Shown here piece by piece: positions 20,136 to 30,972 of a stretch of 64,000 bases of DNA. A model generated the notes under the pieces. It was not told the origin of the DNA. It saw only the letters and a program-made list of their open reading frames with translations, and ran no database searches. The translations under genes were made by a program, and so were the position numbers. Numbering within the stretch: the stretch's first letter is position 1; each line of letters starts with the position of its first letter. Source of the stretch: Hyphomicrobiales bacterium (GTDB taxonomy: Bacteria; Pseudomonadota; Alphaproteobacteria; Rhizobiales; JACESI01); the NCBI GenBank assembly GCA_013911885.1, contig JACESI010000010.1:1-64000 (forward strand). The letters run 5' to 3'.

Positions 20136-22381
20136 CCTGCCTCTCCTCCAGCTTGTTGCGGTTTGCAACTGAGATAAAGTGTCGTGAGAGGCGGCAATTG
20201 CAGGACTGCCGCGCCATCCTCAGTTCTCACCACGCCGCCATTGCCGCCGTTCGAGCCGCCATAAGCAGCGGCATCGGTATTCAGTATCTCGCGCCATTCT
20301 CCCGCGACTGGCAAGGGGATACGATAGTTTGCGCGCGGGATCGGGGTCAGATTGCTTACGACCACGATAGGCGGGGCTTTCGGCGCATGGCGCGCCCATG
20401 CGAAAACCGATTGGGCGGCATCATCGGCAACCAGCCACTCGAAGCCGTCTGCCTCACAGTCACGCTGATGCAGCGCAGGCAGCGACGTGTAGAGCCGGTT
20501 GAGATCGCGAACGAGATCGCGGACGCCGGCATGGGCGGGCGCATCGGTGAGATGCCAGTCAAGCGCGTGTTCTTCCGTCCATTCGCGGCGCTGGGCGAAT
20601 TCCTGACCCATGAACAGGAGCTTCTTGCCGGGATGGCCCCACATGAAGGCATAATAGGCCCGCAGCGACGCGAATTTCTGACCGTCGTCGCCCGACATCT
20701 TGCTGAGGAGCGAGCCTTTGCCATGAACGACTTCGTCATGGCTGAGAGGCAGGACGAAATTTTCGCTGAAGCCGTAATGGATCGCGAATGTCATCTCGTG
20801 GTGGTGGTATTTTCGATGGATCGGTTCGCGCGCCATATAGGCAAGGGTGTCGTTCATGAAGCCCATGTTCCATTTGAAGCCGAAGCCGAGACCGCCCGCA
20901 TGCACCGGCGCGGTGACTTTCGGCCATGCGGTCGATTCCTCGGCAATCGTCATGCGCGCGGATCCCGCACCATAATAATCGCGGTTGAGCTCCTTCAGAA
21001 AAGCGACCGCCTCGAGATTTTCGCGTCCGCCCTCGCTGTTTGGCGCCCATTCGCCTTCCTTGCGTGAATAGTCGAGATAGAGCATCGAGGCCACCGCATC
21101 GACACGCAGCCCGTCGATATGGAAGACCTCCGACCAATAGAGCGCGTTGTTGATGAGGAAGGATTTCACCTCGGTGCGGCCAAAATTGTAGATCGCCGTG
21201 TGCCAGTCGGGGTGATAGCCCTTCGAGGCATCTTCATGCTCGTAAAGAGAGGTGCCGTCGAAGCGGGCGAGGCCGTGCTCGTCGAGCGGAAAATGTGCGG
21301 GCACCCAGTCGATGAACACGCCAAGCCCGGCACGGTGGGCGCCATCGACAAATCGCGCGAGCCCGGCCGGATCGCCGAAGCGGGCACTCGGCGCGAAGAG
21401 CCCCGTCGTCTGATAGCCCCACGACGGATCATAGGGATATTCCGACACCGGCATAAATTCGATATGGGTGAAACCCATGTCGACGCAATAAGGAATGAGC
21501 CGCGCGGCAAGCGTATCCCAGTCGAGGAACCCGCCATCGTCGTGGCGCTGCCAGGATGCGGCGTGAACTTCGTAAATCGCAACCGGCTGAGCGCGGGGAT
21601 CGGCTTTCGACCAGAAATCGCAGTGCGCCGCGTCACCCCAGTCATGGTGCACTTTGCCCGCGGTGAGTGACGCGGTTTTCGGGCGGAGTTCCGAGCGAAA
21701 GGCAAAAGGGTCCGCCTTAAGGGGCAACTTGACACCGTTCTGCCCAAGGATTTCGTATTTATAGGCTTCGCCAGGACCCAGGTCCGGGACAAAGGCCTCA
21801 AAAACGCCGGTGCCGAGCCGCAGCCGCATAAGGTTGCGCCGACCATCCCAGCCATTGAAATCGCCAACCACGGAAACCCTCATGGCATTCGGCGCCCAGA
21901 CGGCGAAATGAATGCCATCGACGCCCTCATGGCGGATCGGATGGGCTCCCATCTTGTCGAAAAGCCGCAGGTGGCGTCCTTCGGCGAACAGGTAATCATC
22001 CACCGGACCCAGGACGGGGCTGAAGGAATAAGGGTCTGTCACCCACCAGTCGCCGCCCTCATTGGCAGCGTGATAGCGCAGCGGCTGGCGTTTTCTGAGA
22101 CGGGTTGAGCCGGTGAAAAAACCGCTTTGACCGACAGGCTGAAGGTCGGCTGCCTTGTGCCCGTCGAGCCTGTAGGCGCTGACTGTCCGGGCATCCGGTA
22201 TGAAGCAGCGGGCATGCAACCTGCCCGCTGCTTCATGCAGGCCCAGAACGGCGAAAGGGTCACGGTGGGTTCCGCTGACGATGGCATCGATTTCCGATCT
22301 TTCCGGAAAACAGGCTGGTTCGATTTGTGGCGTCTTCTGCCTTTTTACGGGCAATGGGTCGTCGGGTTTGGATTTCGCCAT
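20132..22381 (-). CDS. glgB: 1,4-alpha-glucan branching enzyme
   Basis: A 749-aa GH13_9 enzyme that introduces alpha-1,6 branches. An N-terminal extension and GlgB N domain ([18 protein letters not shown]) are followed by a CBM48 ([20 protein letters not shown]) and the catalytic barrel with [36 protein letters not shown] (nucleophile Asp), [11 protein letters not shown] (acid Glu) and [15 protein letters not shown] (stabilising Asp). The C-terminal beta-domain ends at a stop coupled to glgC. It starts 51 bases after glgP. AAGGG lies upstream of the ATG. Confidence 0.97.
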   Translation of the reverse strand: MAKSKPDDPLPVKRQKTPQIEPACFPERSEIDAIVSGTHRDPFAVLGLHEAAGRLHARCFIPDARTVSAYRLDGHKAADLQPVGQSGFFTGSTRLRKRQPLRYHAANEGGDWWVTDPYSFSPVLGPVDDYLFAEGRHLRLFDKMGAHPIRHEGVDGIHFAVWAPNAMRVSVVGDFNGWDGRRNLMRLRLGTGVFEAFVPDLGPGEAYKYEILGQNGVKLPLKADPFAFRSELRPKTASLTAGKVHHDWGDAAHCDFWSKADPRAQPVAIYEVHAASWQRHDDGGFLDWDTLAARLIPYCVDMGFTHIEFMPVSEYPYDPSWGYQTTGLFAPSARFGDPAGLARFVDGAHRAGLGVFIDWVPAHFPLDEHGLARFDGTSLYEHEDASKGYHPDWHTAIYNFGRTEVKSFLINNALYWSEVFHIDGLRVDAVASMLYLDYSRKEGEWAPNSEGGRENLEAVAFLKELNRDYYGAGSARMTIAEESTAWPKVTAPVHAGGLGFGFKWNMGFMNDTLAYMAREPIHRKYHHHEMTFAIHYGFSENFVLPLSHDEVVHGKGSLLSKMSGDDGQKFASLRAYYAFMWGHPGKKLLFMGQEFAQRREWTEEHALDWHLTDAPAHAGVRDLVRDLNRLYTSLPALHQRDCEADGFEWLVADDAAQSVFAWARHAPKAPPIVVVSNLTPIPRANYRIPLPVAGEWREILNTDAAAYGGSNGGNGGVVRTEDGAAVLQLPPLTTLYLSCKPQQAGGEAG

Positions 22382-22432
22382 CTTGTGACCCTTGGCGACG
22401 CGCGCCCTTGCGGGTTGGCCGCGCCGCGCATC

Positions 22433-24892
22433 TTACCGCGTTGAAACCTGCCAGATATCCTTCGCATAGTCGCGAATGGTACGGTCGGCGGAGAACCATC
22501 CCATGCGTGCGGTGTTCAGTATAGCTTTTTCTGTCCATTTCTGCGGGGATTTCCAGAGCTGGTCGACATCGCGCTGGGCGCGGGCATAATCGGCGAAATC
22601 GTCGGTCACGAAGAACCAGTCATGGCTTTTGAGACCGTCGATGAGACCGGCATAGCGGGCCGGGTCATCGGGCGAGAAGGTGCCGCTTGCAATCGCCTTC
22701 AGGGCCTGAGCGAGGGCGGGCAAGGCGTCGATTGTCGCCGTCGGGTCACGCCCTGCTCTGCGTCGCGCGGCCACATCCTCGGCGGTGAGGCCAAAAATCA
22801 GGATATTTCCCGCGCCGACATGCTCGCGCATCTCGACATTGGCGCCGTCAAGGGTGCCGATGGTAAGCGCGCCATTGAGGGCAAATTTCATATTGCCGGT
22901 TCCCGAGGCTTCCATCCCGGCGGTCGATATCTGTTCAGAAAGATCAGCCGCCGGCACGATGACCTCGGCCATGCTGACATTGTAATTCGGCATGAACACG
23001 ACCTTGAGCAGGCCCGAGACCGACGGGTCGTCATTGACGACTTTTGCCACATCGTTTGCAAGTTTCACGATGAGCTTGGCATTGTGATAGCTCGGCGCTG
23101 CCTTGCCCGCGAAAAGCTTCACACGGGGCACCCATTGCCGTTCGGGGTGGGCACGCATCTCGTCATAGAGTGCTACGGTCTCAATGATGTTGAGAAGCTG
23201 GCGCTTGTATTCGTGGATGCGCTTGATCTGAATATCGAAAAGAGCCGACGGATCGATCCTGATCCCGGTGCGCTTCTCGACGAGGCGGGCGAGAGCTTCC
23301 TTGTTCTGGCGCTTGATCGCCTGGAAGCGGTTTTGAAAGGCGCTGTCGCGTGCGAATTTTTCCAGCCCGAGAAGCCGGGTCGCATCCTCCATCAAAGGTC
23401 CCGCGACCTCGGTTGCGAGCACATGAAGTTGAGGGTTGCTCTGCATCAGCCAACGGCGCGGCGTGATCCCGTTCGTCTTGTTGTTGATGCGCGCTGGATA
23501 AAGCGCATGGAGATCGGCAAAAACCGTCTCCTTCATGAGTTCGGTGTGAAGCGCGGAGACGCCGTTCACGGATTTCGAGCCCATGAAGGCAATATTGCCC
23601 ATGCGCACTCGCCGCTCCCCGTTTTCATCGATGATCGAAAGCCGTGCGACCGCGCCGTCGTCGAAGCCCTGCTCGACCGCGCCGCGCAGCACATGGGCAT
23701 TGACCGCGAAGATGAGCTGCATGTGGCGCGGCAGCATGCGCTCCAGAAGCGTGATCGGCCAGCTTTCAAGCGCCTCTGGCAGCAGCGTGTGGTTGGTATA
23801 GCTGAAGGTCGCCCCGGTGATTTTCCAGGCATCTTTGAAGTCAAGCCCGTGTTCATCGATGAGAAGGCGCAGCAGTTCAATCACCGCAATCGCGGGATGG
23901 GTGTCATTGAGCTGGATGGCGACCTTGTCGGCAAGGTTTTCGACGCCCGGATTGGTTGCAAGATGCTGGCGCAGAATGTCGCTGAGCGATGCGGCGGAGA
24001 AGAAATATTCCTGCCTGAGGCGCAGTTCCTGACCGGCGAGATGAGAATCCGCCGGGTAGAGGACGCGGGTCACGGCTTCCGCCTTGTTGCGTTCTTCGAG
24101 CGCGCCGACATGGTCGCCCGCATTGAACTTATCGAGAAGGATTGGATCGACCGGGTTTGCCTCCCAAAGCCGCAGGGTATTCACCCGTTTTGCCTGCCAG
24201 CCCACAATCGGCGTATCAAAGGCGGTCGCGATCATGCGTTCGGCCGGCTTCCAGCGATAGCGCGCAACGCCCGACGGGGTAAAGCCATCCGGCATGACAG
24301 TGCCGCCGAAGCCGATTTCGTAAGAGGCCTCGCGACGCTCGAATTCCCACGGATTGCCGTGGACCAGCCATTCTTCCGGCAGCTCGATCTGCCAGCCATC
24401 GGCCATCTCCTGACGGAACAGGCCATGATGATAGCGGATGCCATAGCCACAGGCGGCGATATCGACACTTGCCATGGCTTCCATGAAACAGGCAGCAAGC
24501 CGCCCGAGACCGCCATTGCCGAGCGCGGCATCGGGTTCGAGTGCCGCGATCAGGTCGAGATCGACCCCGAGCGAGCCGAGGGCTGCGCTGAAATCCTCCT
24601 GCAATTCGAGATTGGTTACCGCATCGCGCAGGAGGCGTCCGATCAGGAATTCGAGCGACAGATAACAGACCTGTTTCGCCCCGGATTGCCGCGCCGCCTC
24701 GCCGGAGGCAATCCACCGGTCCACAATGCGGTCGCGCACGGTGAGAACGGTGGCGCCGAGCCAGTCATGGGCTTGCGCTGCTGCCGGTGCCTTGCCGGAT
24801 TTATAGGTCAGCCGGTGCAGAATATCCGCGGCGATCGTCTTTTGCCGTTCGGTGAGGTCAGGGGAGGGCGCGGTGGTTTTGATGCGTTGCAA
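22433..24892 (-). CDS. glgP: Glycogen/maltodextrin phosphorylase
   Basis: An 819-aa GT35 enzyme releasing glucose-1-phosphate from alpha-1,4-glucan ends. The PLP lysine sits in GTGNMKFALNGALTIGTLDG. Other hallmarks are NGGLGRLAACFMEAMAS, LNDTHPAIAVIELLRL, and EYKRQLLNIIETVALY. It is the first gene of the glycogen operon, so the operon promoter should lie in 24893-25190. The reading frame opens with TTG at 24892 (no ATG in the usual place), preceded by AAGG at tight spacing; a different start nearby remains possible. Confidence 0.95.
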   Translation of the reverse strand: MQRIKTTAPSPDLTERQKTIAADILHRLTYKSGKAPAAAQAHDWLGATVLTVRDRIVDRWIASGEAARQSGAKQVCYLSLEFLIGRLLRDAVTNLELQEDFSAALGSLGVDLDLIAALEPDAALGNGGLGRLAACFMEAMASVDIAACGYGIRYHHGLFRQEMADGWQIELPEEWLVHGNPWEFERREASYEIGFGGTVMPDGFTPSGVARYRWKPAERMIATAFDTPIVGWQAKRVNTLRLWEANPVDPILLDKFNAGDHVGALEERNKAEAVTRVLYPADSHLAGQELRLRQEYFFSAASLSDILRQHLATNPGVENLADKVAIQLNDTHPAIAVIELLRLLIDEHGLDFKDAWKITGATFSYTNHTLLPEALESWPITLLERMLPRHMQLIFAVNAHVLRGAVEQGFDDGAVARLSIIDENGERRVRMGNIAFMGSKSVNGVSALHTELMKETVFADLHALYPARINNKTNGITPRRWLMQSNPQLHVLATEVAGPLMEDATRLLGLEKFARDSAFQNRFQAIKRQNKEALARLVEKRTGIRIDPSALFDIQIKRIHEYKRQLLNIIETVALYDEMRAHPERQWVPRVKLFAGKAAPSYHNAKLIVKLANDVAKVVNDDPSVSGLLKVVFMPNYNVSMAEVIVPAADLSEQISTAGMEASGTGNMKFALNGALTIGTLDGANVEMREHVGAGNILIFGLTAEDVAARRRAGRDPTATIDALPALAQALKAIASGTFSPDDPARYAGLIDGLKSHDWFFVTDDFADYARAQRDVDQLWKSPQKWTEKAILNTARMGWFSADRTIRDYAKDIWQVSTR

Positions 24893-25194
24893 GGCCTTGG
24901 GTCACTTTCGGATTCTGGAACGGTCGAAGCGGGAGGAGGTGCCGTCCTGTCTGATAGAACAGCGATATGCTGTGCGGTGCAACATCAAAAATCGGCAGGC
25001 GCGGGCGCATCCGGTCTTTTGGTGGTTTGGTTATGGCAACGCTGAGGCGCGGCGAGGTGCAAGCAACGATTGGATGCGCAATTGTGCATTGCAATCATTT
25101 GTGAGACGCTGGATCGAGAAGAGACGCAGAAATAGCCTCGGCAATCGCCCTGTTCCGGCGCATGATTTTCACCCCGTTAATGATCAGGAGCCTT
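24893..25194. other. Divergent promoter region between glycogen and transglutaminase operons
   Basis: About 300 bases separate glgP (minus) and the DUF2126 gene (plus), so promoters for both operons must lie here. The only clear structure is the near-palindrome ATGCGCAATTGTGCAT at 25074-25089 (one mismatched pair). The ribosome-binding site AGGAG (25186-25190) belongs to the plus-strand gene. I cannot identify -10/-35 boxes with confidence. Confidence 0.5.
25074..25089. promoter_or_regulatory. Near-perfect 16-bp palindrome in divergent promoter region
   Basis: ATGCGCAATTGTGCAT is symmetrical except for one base pair, about 105 bp upstream of the plus-strand operon start and about 180 bp upstream of glgP. 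It fits a dimeric regulator site; the binding protein is unknown. Confidence 0.35.
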
Positions 25195-28100
25195 ATGTCC
25201 ATCAAAGCTGCCGTGCATCACCTCACGCATTACCGCTATGACCGTCCGGTTATCCTTGGTCCGCAGATTGTCCGTTTTCGCCCCGCGCCGCATAGTCGCA
25301 CCCGCGTGATTTCACATTCGCTGAAGGTGACGCCTGCCAATCATTTCGTGAACCACCAGCAGGACCCCTACGGCAACTGGCTCTCGCGCTATGTGTTTCC
25401 CGAACCCGTCCGCGAGTTCAAGATCGAGGTCGATCTCATCGCCGACATGACGGTTTATAATCCGTTCGACTTTTTTGTCGAGGAAGCAGCCGAGGAATGG
25501 CCGTTCGACTATGGTGCGGATATCAGCCCCGATCTCGTGATCTACCGCAAGGCAGAACCGATCGAGCCGATGCTTGCGACTTTCATGCAAAGCATCGACC
25601 GCACGCCTCAGCGGACAATCGACTTCGTGGTCAATCTCAATGCCCGGCTTGCCCGGGAAATCGGCTATGTCATCCGCATGGAGCCGGGGGTTCAGACACC
25701 GCAGGAAACTTTTGAGACCGGCAAGGGCTCCTGCCGCGATACCAGCTGGCTGCTCGTCCAGATATTGCGCAATCTCGGACTGGCGGCGCGCTTTGTCTCG
25801 GGCTACCTCGTTCAGTTGAAGCCCGATCTCGTTTCGCTGGATGGTCCGGCGGGGACAGATCATGATTTCACCGATCTTCATGCCTGGTGCGAGGTCTATC
25901 TGCCGGGCGCGGGCTGGATCGGCCTTGATCCGACGTCCGGTCTGCTCACGGGCGAGAGCCATATCCCGCTCGCGGCAACACCGCATTTCAGCAATGCCGC
26001 GCCGATTTCCGGCGTTGCAAGCGCTGCCGAGGTCGACTTCAGTTTCGACATGAGGGTGACACGCGTTGCCGAGCATCCGCGCATCACCAAGCCATTTTCC
26101 GACGAATCCTGGGCTGCGCTCGACGCCCTTGGCAAGAAGGTCGACCACGACCTCGTGGCCGACGATGTCCGCCTGACCATGGGCGGCGAGCCGACCTTTG
26201 TTTCCATCGATGATTTCGAAGCGGAGGAATGGAACACCGACGCTGTTGGCCCGACCAAGCGGGGCCTTGCCGACCGGTTGATCCGGCGCCTGCGCGACCG
26301 TTTCGCGCCGCAGGGCTTCCTGCATTATGGTCAGGGCAAATGGTATCCGGGTGAAACCCTGCCGCGATGGACCTTCTCGCTCTATTGGCGGCGCGACGGC
26401 AAGCCGGTCTGGTCAAACGCTGCCCTCGTTGCCGAGGAAGGCAAGCAGACGGAGGCGACCGCAGAAGACGCTGAAAAGCTTTTGCGCAGATTCGCGGTAG
26501 AAATTGGCGTCAGTGACGACTTCGTCGTGCCGGCCTATGAGGATCCCGCGCACTGGATCATCAAGGAGGCGAGCCTCCCAGAAAACGTGACGCCAGAAAA
26601 CTCCAAGCTCGAAGACCTTGAAGAGCGGCACAGAATTGCGCGTGTCTTCGCGCGCGGTCTGACCAGGCCGTCGGCTTTCGTTCTGCCGGTCCAGCGCTGG
26701 CAGGCGCAATCATCCGGCCCGCGCTGGCGCTCGGAGCGCTGGAAAACACGGCGCGGCAATCTCTTTCTCGTGCCTGGTGACAGCCCGGTCGGATACCGCC
26801 TGCCGCTCGGCACCCTGCCCTATGTTCCACCCTCGCAATATCCTTATGTGAACATTGCCGATCCGACAGTTCCGCGCGGTCCGCTGCCGGATTATGCAGC
26901 AGGCGATGATGAAGCGGCTCCGGACAGAACGAACCGTCCCCAGGCAACGGCGTCTTTCACGGCCTCGGAGCCGGGGCAGGAGCGTAACGAGCAAACCGTC
27001 CGGGACCTCGACGGTTCGGTCAGAACCGCCGTGTCCATCGAACTGCGTGACGGCAGGCTCTGTGTCTTCATGCCGCCGGTGGAACGTCTCGAGGATTATC
27101 TCGACCTGATCGCGGCGGCGGAACGCTCCGCCAAGGTGCTGAATGTGCCGATCCATATTGAAGGTTATGGGCCGCCAACGGACCCTCGGCTCAATGTCAT
27201 TCGCGTTGCCCCTGATCCCGGCGTGATCGAAGTCAATATTCACCCGGCAGAAAATTGGGCTGATTGCGTCGCCATCACGCAAGCGGTTTATGAGGCCGCG
27301 CGTCTGACGCGCCTTGGTGCTGATAAATTCATGATCGATGGCAAACATACCGGCACCGGTGGTGGCAATCATGTCGTTGTCGGCGGGGCGACGCCGCTCG
27401 ACAGCCCGTTCCTGCGCCGCCCGGATCTGCTCAAGAGCCTTATCCTTTTCTGGCAGCGCCATCCGAGCCTTTCCTATCTGTTTTCCGGGCTTTTCATCGG
27501 TCCGACCAGTCAGGCGCCCCGGATCGACGAAGCACGGCATGATGTGCTTTATGAGCTTGAAATCGCGCTTTCCCAGATCCCCGCGCCGGACCATGGCGAT
27601 GCGCCCCTGCCCTGGCGGGTGGACAGGCTCCTGCGTAACATGCTGACCGATGTCACCGGCAACACGCATCGGGCGGAAATCTGCATCGACAAGCTCTATT
27701 CGCCGGACGGGCCGACCGGGCGCCTCGGTCTGATCGAGTTTCGCGGTTTCGAAATGCCGCCCAATCCGCGCATGAGCCTTGCGCAGCAGCTTCTTATCCG
27801 CGCGATCATTGCCCGGCTCTGGAAAAGGCCGCTCGACGGCAAATTCACCCGCTGGGGCACTGCGCTGCATGACCGTTTCATGCTGCCTGCCATGGTCTGG
27901 CGGGATTTCGAGGGCGTGCTCGCAGACCTCAGGGAACATGGTTACCCGTTCAGGCCTGAATGGTACGAGGCGCAGTTCGAATTTCGATTCCCGTTCTGCG
28001 GCGAAATTGAGCGGGAGGGCGTTTTGCTCGAAATCCGTCAGGCGCTGGAACCCTGGCATGTGCTGGGAGAAACCGGCGCGATCGGCGGCACGGTGCGCTA

Positions 28101-28539
28101 TACGGACAGTTCCACCGAACGGCTTCAGGTCAGGATAGAAGCACCCGATCCGGAACGCTATAGCGTGACCTGCAACAGGCGCTCTGTCCCACTCCATCCA
28201 ATCGGGCAGAACGGCGTTTCGGTTGGCGGCGTGCGCTATAAGGCGTGGCAGCCCGCGAACGCGCTCCACCCGGTGCTGCCGGTTGATGCACCGCTGGTGT
28301 TCGACATCTACGACACCTGGAACAAGCGTTCGATTGGCGGTTGTGTCTATCATGTCGCCCATCCGGGCGGGCGCAACTACGAAACCTTTCCTGTGAACGG
28401 CAACGAGGCGGAAGCACGGCGGCTTGCGCGGTTTGAGCCAAACGGACATACTCCGGCAGGTTTTACGCCCCCACCGGAAATGCCGCATCCCGAGTTTCCG
28501 ATGACGCTTGATCTCCGGCGGGTGGTGTCACAGGGGTAA
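25195..28539 (+). CDS. Transglutaminase-like/DUF2126 large protein
   Basis: A 1114-aa cytoplasmic protein. Residues 1-90 form the bacterial transglutaminase N-terminal domain ([20 protein letters not shown]). The cysteine-protease-like core follows with a full triad: Cys180 ([10 protein letters not shown]), His229 (DLHAWCEVY) and Asp245 (GLDPTSGL). From about residue 300 the DUF2126 region begins ([19 protein letters not shown]) and continues to the end, including [31 protein letters not shown] and [25 protein letters not shown]. The start has AGGAG upstream; an in-frame ATG at 25162 lacks one. It heads an operon with a permuted ATP-grasp/alpha-E protein and another transglutaminase. These families have been linked by comparative genomics to peptide synthesis and cleavage; the product is unknown. 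Confidence 0.93.
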   Translation: MSIKAAVHHLTHYRYDRPVILGPQIVRFRPAPHSRTRVISHSLKVTPANHFVNHQQDPYGNWLSRYVFPEPVREFKIEVDLIADMTVYNPFDFFVEEAAEEWPFDYGADISPDLVIYRKAEPIEPMLATFMQSIDRTPQRTIDFVVNLNARLAREIGYVIRMEPGVQTPQETFETGKGSCRDTSWLLVQILRNLGLAARFVSGYLVQLKPDLVSLDGPAGTDHDFTDLHAWCEVYLPGAGWIGLDPTSGLLTGESHIPLAATPHFSNAAPISGVASAAEVDFSFDMRVTRVAEHPRITKPFSDESWAALDALGKKVDHDLVADDVRLTMGGEPTFVSIDDFEAEEWNTDAVGPTKRGLADRLIRRLRDRFAPQGFLHYGQGKWYPGETLPRWTFSLYWRRDGKPVWSNAALVAEEGKQTEATAEDAEKLLRRFAVEIGVSDDFVVPAYEDPAHWIIKEASLPENVTPENSKLEDLEERHRIARVFARGLTRPSAFVLPVQRWQAQSSGPRWRSERWKTRRGNLFLVPGDSPVGYRLPLGTLPYVPPSQYPYVNIADPTVPRGPLPDYAAGDDEAAPDRTNRPQATASFTASEPGQERNEQTVRDLDGSVRTAVSIELRDGRLCVFMPPVERLEDYLDLIAAAERSAKVLNVPIHIEGYGPPTDPRLNVIRVAPDPGVIEVNIHPAENWADCVAITQAVYEAARLTRLGADKFMIDGKHTGTGGGNHVVVGGATPLDSPFLRRPDLLKSLILFWQRHPSLSYLFSGLFIGPTSQAPRIDEARHDVLYELEIALSQIPAPDHGDAPLPWRVDRLLRNMLTDVTGNTHRAEICIDKLYSPDGPTGRLGLIEFRGFEMPPNPRMSLAQQLLIRAIIARLWKRPLDGKFTRWGTALHDRFMLPAMVWRDFEGVLADLREHGYPFRPEWYEAQFEFRFPFCGEIEREGVLLEIRQALEPWHVLGETGAIGGTVRYTDSSTERLQVRIEAPDPERYSVTCNRRSVPLHPIGQNGVSVGGVRYKAWQPANALHPVLPVDAPLVFDIYDTWNKRSIGGCVYHVAHPGGRNYETFPVNGNEAEARRLARFEPNGHTPAGFTPPPEMPHPEFPMTLDLRRVVSQG

Positions 28540-28551
28540 GACGAAAATACC

Positions 28552-30963
28552 ATGCCGCTGCCGCGCTCCAGTACACACGACAATCGTCTTGACCGGTTGC
28601 TGAAAGGCTACCGGCCACTTGATAGTGTTCCAGACGAACTGATTGACGGCAATGGCGCGGTTCGGCCGGTCTGGACAAGCCTTCTCCAGTCCATTGCGGG
28701 CATGAGCGAGGAGGAGATTTCGCTTCGCATCGGACGGGGCAAGCAATATCTGAGTGATGCCGGTGTCTATTATCGGCAATATAACGCGGCTGGAACCAGC
28801 GAGCGCGAATGGCCGCTCAGCCCGTTGCCGGTTCTGATCGACGAGGATGAGTGGCAGGAGATCACCGCAGGGCTGATCCAGCGAGCCGATCTTCTCGAGA
28901 AAGTTGTGGCCGATCTTTATGGCGATAACACGCTGGTTGCGAAGGGCCATCTGCCGGCGTCGCTGATTTCGAACAATCGGGAATGGCTTCGCCCTCTCGT
29001 CGGCATCAAGCCGCGCTCCGGTTCGTTCCTGCATTTTATCGCGATGGATATCGGTCGTGGTCCCGGTGGCGAATGGTGGGTGCTTGGTGACCGCACGCAG
29101 GCGCCGTCAGGAGCCGGCTTTGCGCTGGAAAACAGGATCGCGACCGCAAGGATTTATTCCGAGCTTTTCGGTCGTTCCAATGTGCACCGTCTTGCAGGTT
29201 TTTTCCGGCATTTCCGCGATTCGCTGATGGATCTGCGCAATGGCGACGAGAGCCGGGTCGGCATCCTCACCCCCGGTCCGATGAACGATACCTATTTCGA
29301 ACATGCCTATATCGCCCGCTATCTCGGTTTCGTCCTGCTTGAGGGCGAGGACATGACCATGCGCAATGGCCAGTTGATGGTGCGCACCGTTGACGGACTG
29401 CGCCCGATCAGCGTGCTCTGGCGGCGGCTCGATTCGTTTTGGGCCGATCCGCTCGAACTTCATGAGAAGTCACGGATCGGGACGGCTGGCATGCTTGAGG
29501 CAGTGCGCGAGGGCAATCTGACAATGGTCAATGCGCTCGGATCCGGCATTCTGGAGACCCGGGCGCTGCTCGCCTTCCTGCCGCGTATTTCGCAAGCCCT
29601 GCTCCGTGAGGAATTGCGGATGCCGAACATTGCGACCTGGTGGTGCGGGCAGCCGACTGAATGCGACTTTGTCAAGAAAAACGCGCATCGCATGACCATC
29701 GGCAATGCCTATGCGACGCGGTTTCTGTTTGATCATGACGACATTTCCGCCGTAGGGGGTACCTTTAACCAGTCTGTTTCGGAAAGCCTGAGCAATTGGA
29801 TCGACCAGAATGGCGACCATCTGGTTGGCCAGGAATCGGTTCATCTTTCGACCACACCGTCGCTTGAGGATGGCGTGATCGTGCCGCGACCGATGAGCCT
29901 CAGGGTGTTTCTTGCCCGCACGTCCGATGGCTGGACGGTGATGCCCGGCGGCTTCGCCCGGATTGGCCGGACCGGAAACTCAGCCGCCCTTGCCGTGCAG
30001 AATGGCGGAACGGCAGCGGATGTATGGATTGTCAGCAAGGCGCCTGTGCGCAACGAGACAATGCTTCTCGACCCGACGGCGACGCAGTTCGTGCGCCAGA
30101 AGCCCGGCGTGCTGCCGAGCCGTGCCGCCGACAATCTTTTCTGGCTCGGGCGCTATGTCGAGCGGAGCGAAACCATTATCCGGCTGTTGCGGGCCTATCA
30201 TCTGCGGCTCGCGGAAGCCGATTCTGGTGGAACTCCACTGCTGCGCGCCATCGCTGCACATCTCGACCGCGTTGGCGTTGTCGTGGATGAAAAAGGCCTG
30301 CCCGCGGCGGTAATCGACAATCTTGCTGCGGCTGTTGCGGCTGCCGCCCATATCCGTGACCGGTTCTCAATGGATGGCACTGTCGCGCTCAACGACATTT
30401 CAAAAACGGTGCGGCAGATGAAAAACACGGTTGCGGCTGGAGATGACATGGCCCGCGCGATGAGTGTGCTGTTGCGCAAACTCTCAGGATTTTCCGGCCT
30501 GGTGCATGAAAACATGTACCGGTTCACCGGCTGGCGTTTTCTCAATATTGGCCGTGCGATCGAGCGGGCAGCGTCGCTCACATCGCTGCTTGCCAGTTTT
30601 GCGGATTCCGCAGCGCCCGAAGGAAGCCTCGATTTCGCAATCGAGATTGCCGACAGCGCGATGAGCCACCGCCGCCGCTATGCCGTTTCAACCAACCGCT
30701 CGACTGTCGTGGATCTTCTGGGCCTTGATCCGCTCAATCCGCGCTCGGTCATGTATCAGCTGCGCGAAATCAGCGATCATGTCTCCTATCTTCCAGGAAC
30801 GGAAACGCATCGGCAATTGCAGCCCTTCCAGCGGACATTGCTGCAATCGGAGACCAATCTCGCAATGATGGTGCCGGAAAAACTCACAACCAGGGCCTTG
30901 ATCAAACTTGGTCTGCGCCTCGGTCGTCTGTCGGACGAACTCACAACCGCTTACATGCGGTAG
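28552..30963 (+). CDS. Circularly permuted ATP-grasp / alpha-E domain fusion
   Basis: An 803-aa protein. The first part (about 1-480) is the circularly permuted type-2 ATP-grasp domain (DUF404/407), seen in RIGRGKQYLSDAGVYYRQY, ADLLEKVVADLYGDNTLV, GPGGEWWVLGDRTQAPSGAG, ILTPGPMNDTYFEHAYIARY and LVGQESVHLSTTPSLEDG. The C-terminal part (about 515-803) is the all-helical alpha-E domain (DUF403) beginning SRAADNLFWLGRYVERSE and ending KLGLRLGRLSDELTTAYMR. ATP-grasp enzymes form amide-like bonds through acyl-phosphates, so a peptide ligase role is inferred. In many genomes the two domains are separate genes; here they are joined. It follows the DUF2126 gene by 12 bases. Confidence 0.93.
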   Translation: MPLPRSSTHDNRLDRLLKGYRPLDSVPDELIDGNGAVRPVWTSLLQSIAGMSEEEISLRIGRGKQYLSDAGVYYRQYNAAGTSEREWPLSPLPVLIDEDEWQEITAGLIQRADLLEKVVADLYGDNTLVAKGHLPASLISNNREWLRPLVGIKPRSGSFLHFIAMDIGRGPGGEWWVLGDRTQAPSGAGFALENRIATARIYSELFGRSNVHRLAGFFRHFRDSLMDLRNGDESRVGILTPGPMNDTYFEHAYIARYLGFVLLEGEDMTMRNGQLMVRTVDGLRPISVLWRRLDSFWADPLELHEKSRIGTAGMLEAVREGNLTMVNALGSGILETRALLAFLPRISQALLREELRMPNIATWWCGQPTECDFVKKNAHRMTIGNAYATRFLFDHDDISAVGGTFNQSVSESLSNWIDQNGDHLVGQESVHLSTTPSLEDGVIVPRPMSLRVFLARTSDGWTVMPGGFARIGRTGNSAALAVQNGGTAADVWIVSKAPVRNETMLLDPTATQFVRQKPGVLPSRAADNLFWLGRYVERSETIIRLLRAYHLRLAEADSGGTPLLRAIAAHLDRVGVVVDEKGLPAAVIDNLAAAVAAAAHIRDRFSMDGTVALNDISKTVRQMKNTVAAGDDMARAMSVLLRKLSGFSGLVHENMYRFTGWRFLNIGRAIERAASLTSLLASFADSAAPEGSLDFAIEIADSAMSHRRRYAVSTNRSTVVDLLGLDPLNPRSVMYQLREISDHVSYLPGTETHRQLQPFQRTLLQSETNLAMMVPEKLTTRALIKLGLRLGRLSDELTTAYMR

Positions 30964-30972
30964 GAGGTCCGG

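Noticed and set aside
22622..25045. 807-codon open frame on the plus strand opposite glgP
   Set aside because: It mirrors glgP codon for codon, contains no known domain and is explained by high GC third positions of the true minus-strand gene.
26710..28488. 592-codon minus-strand frame opposite the DUF2126 gene
   Set aside because: Antisense shadow; the plus strand encodes a well-supported family.
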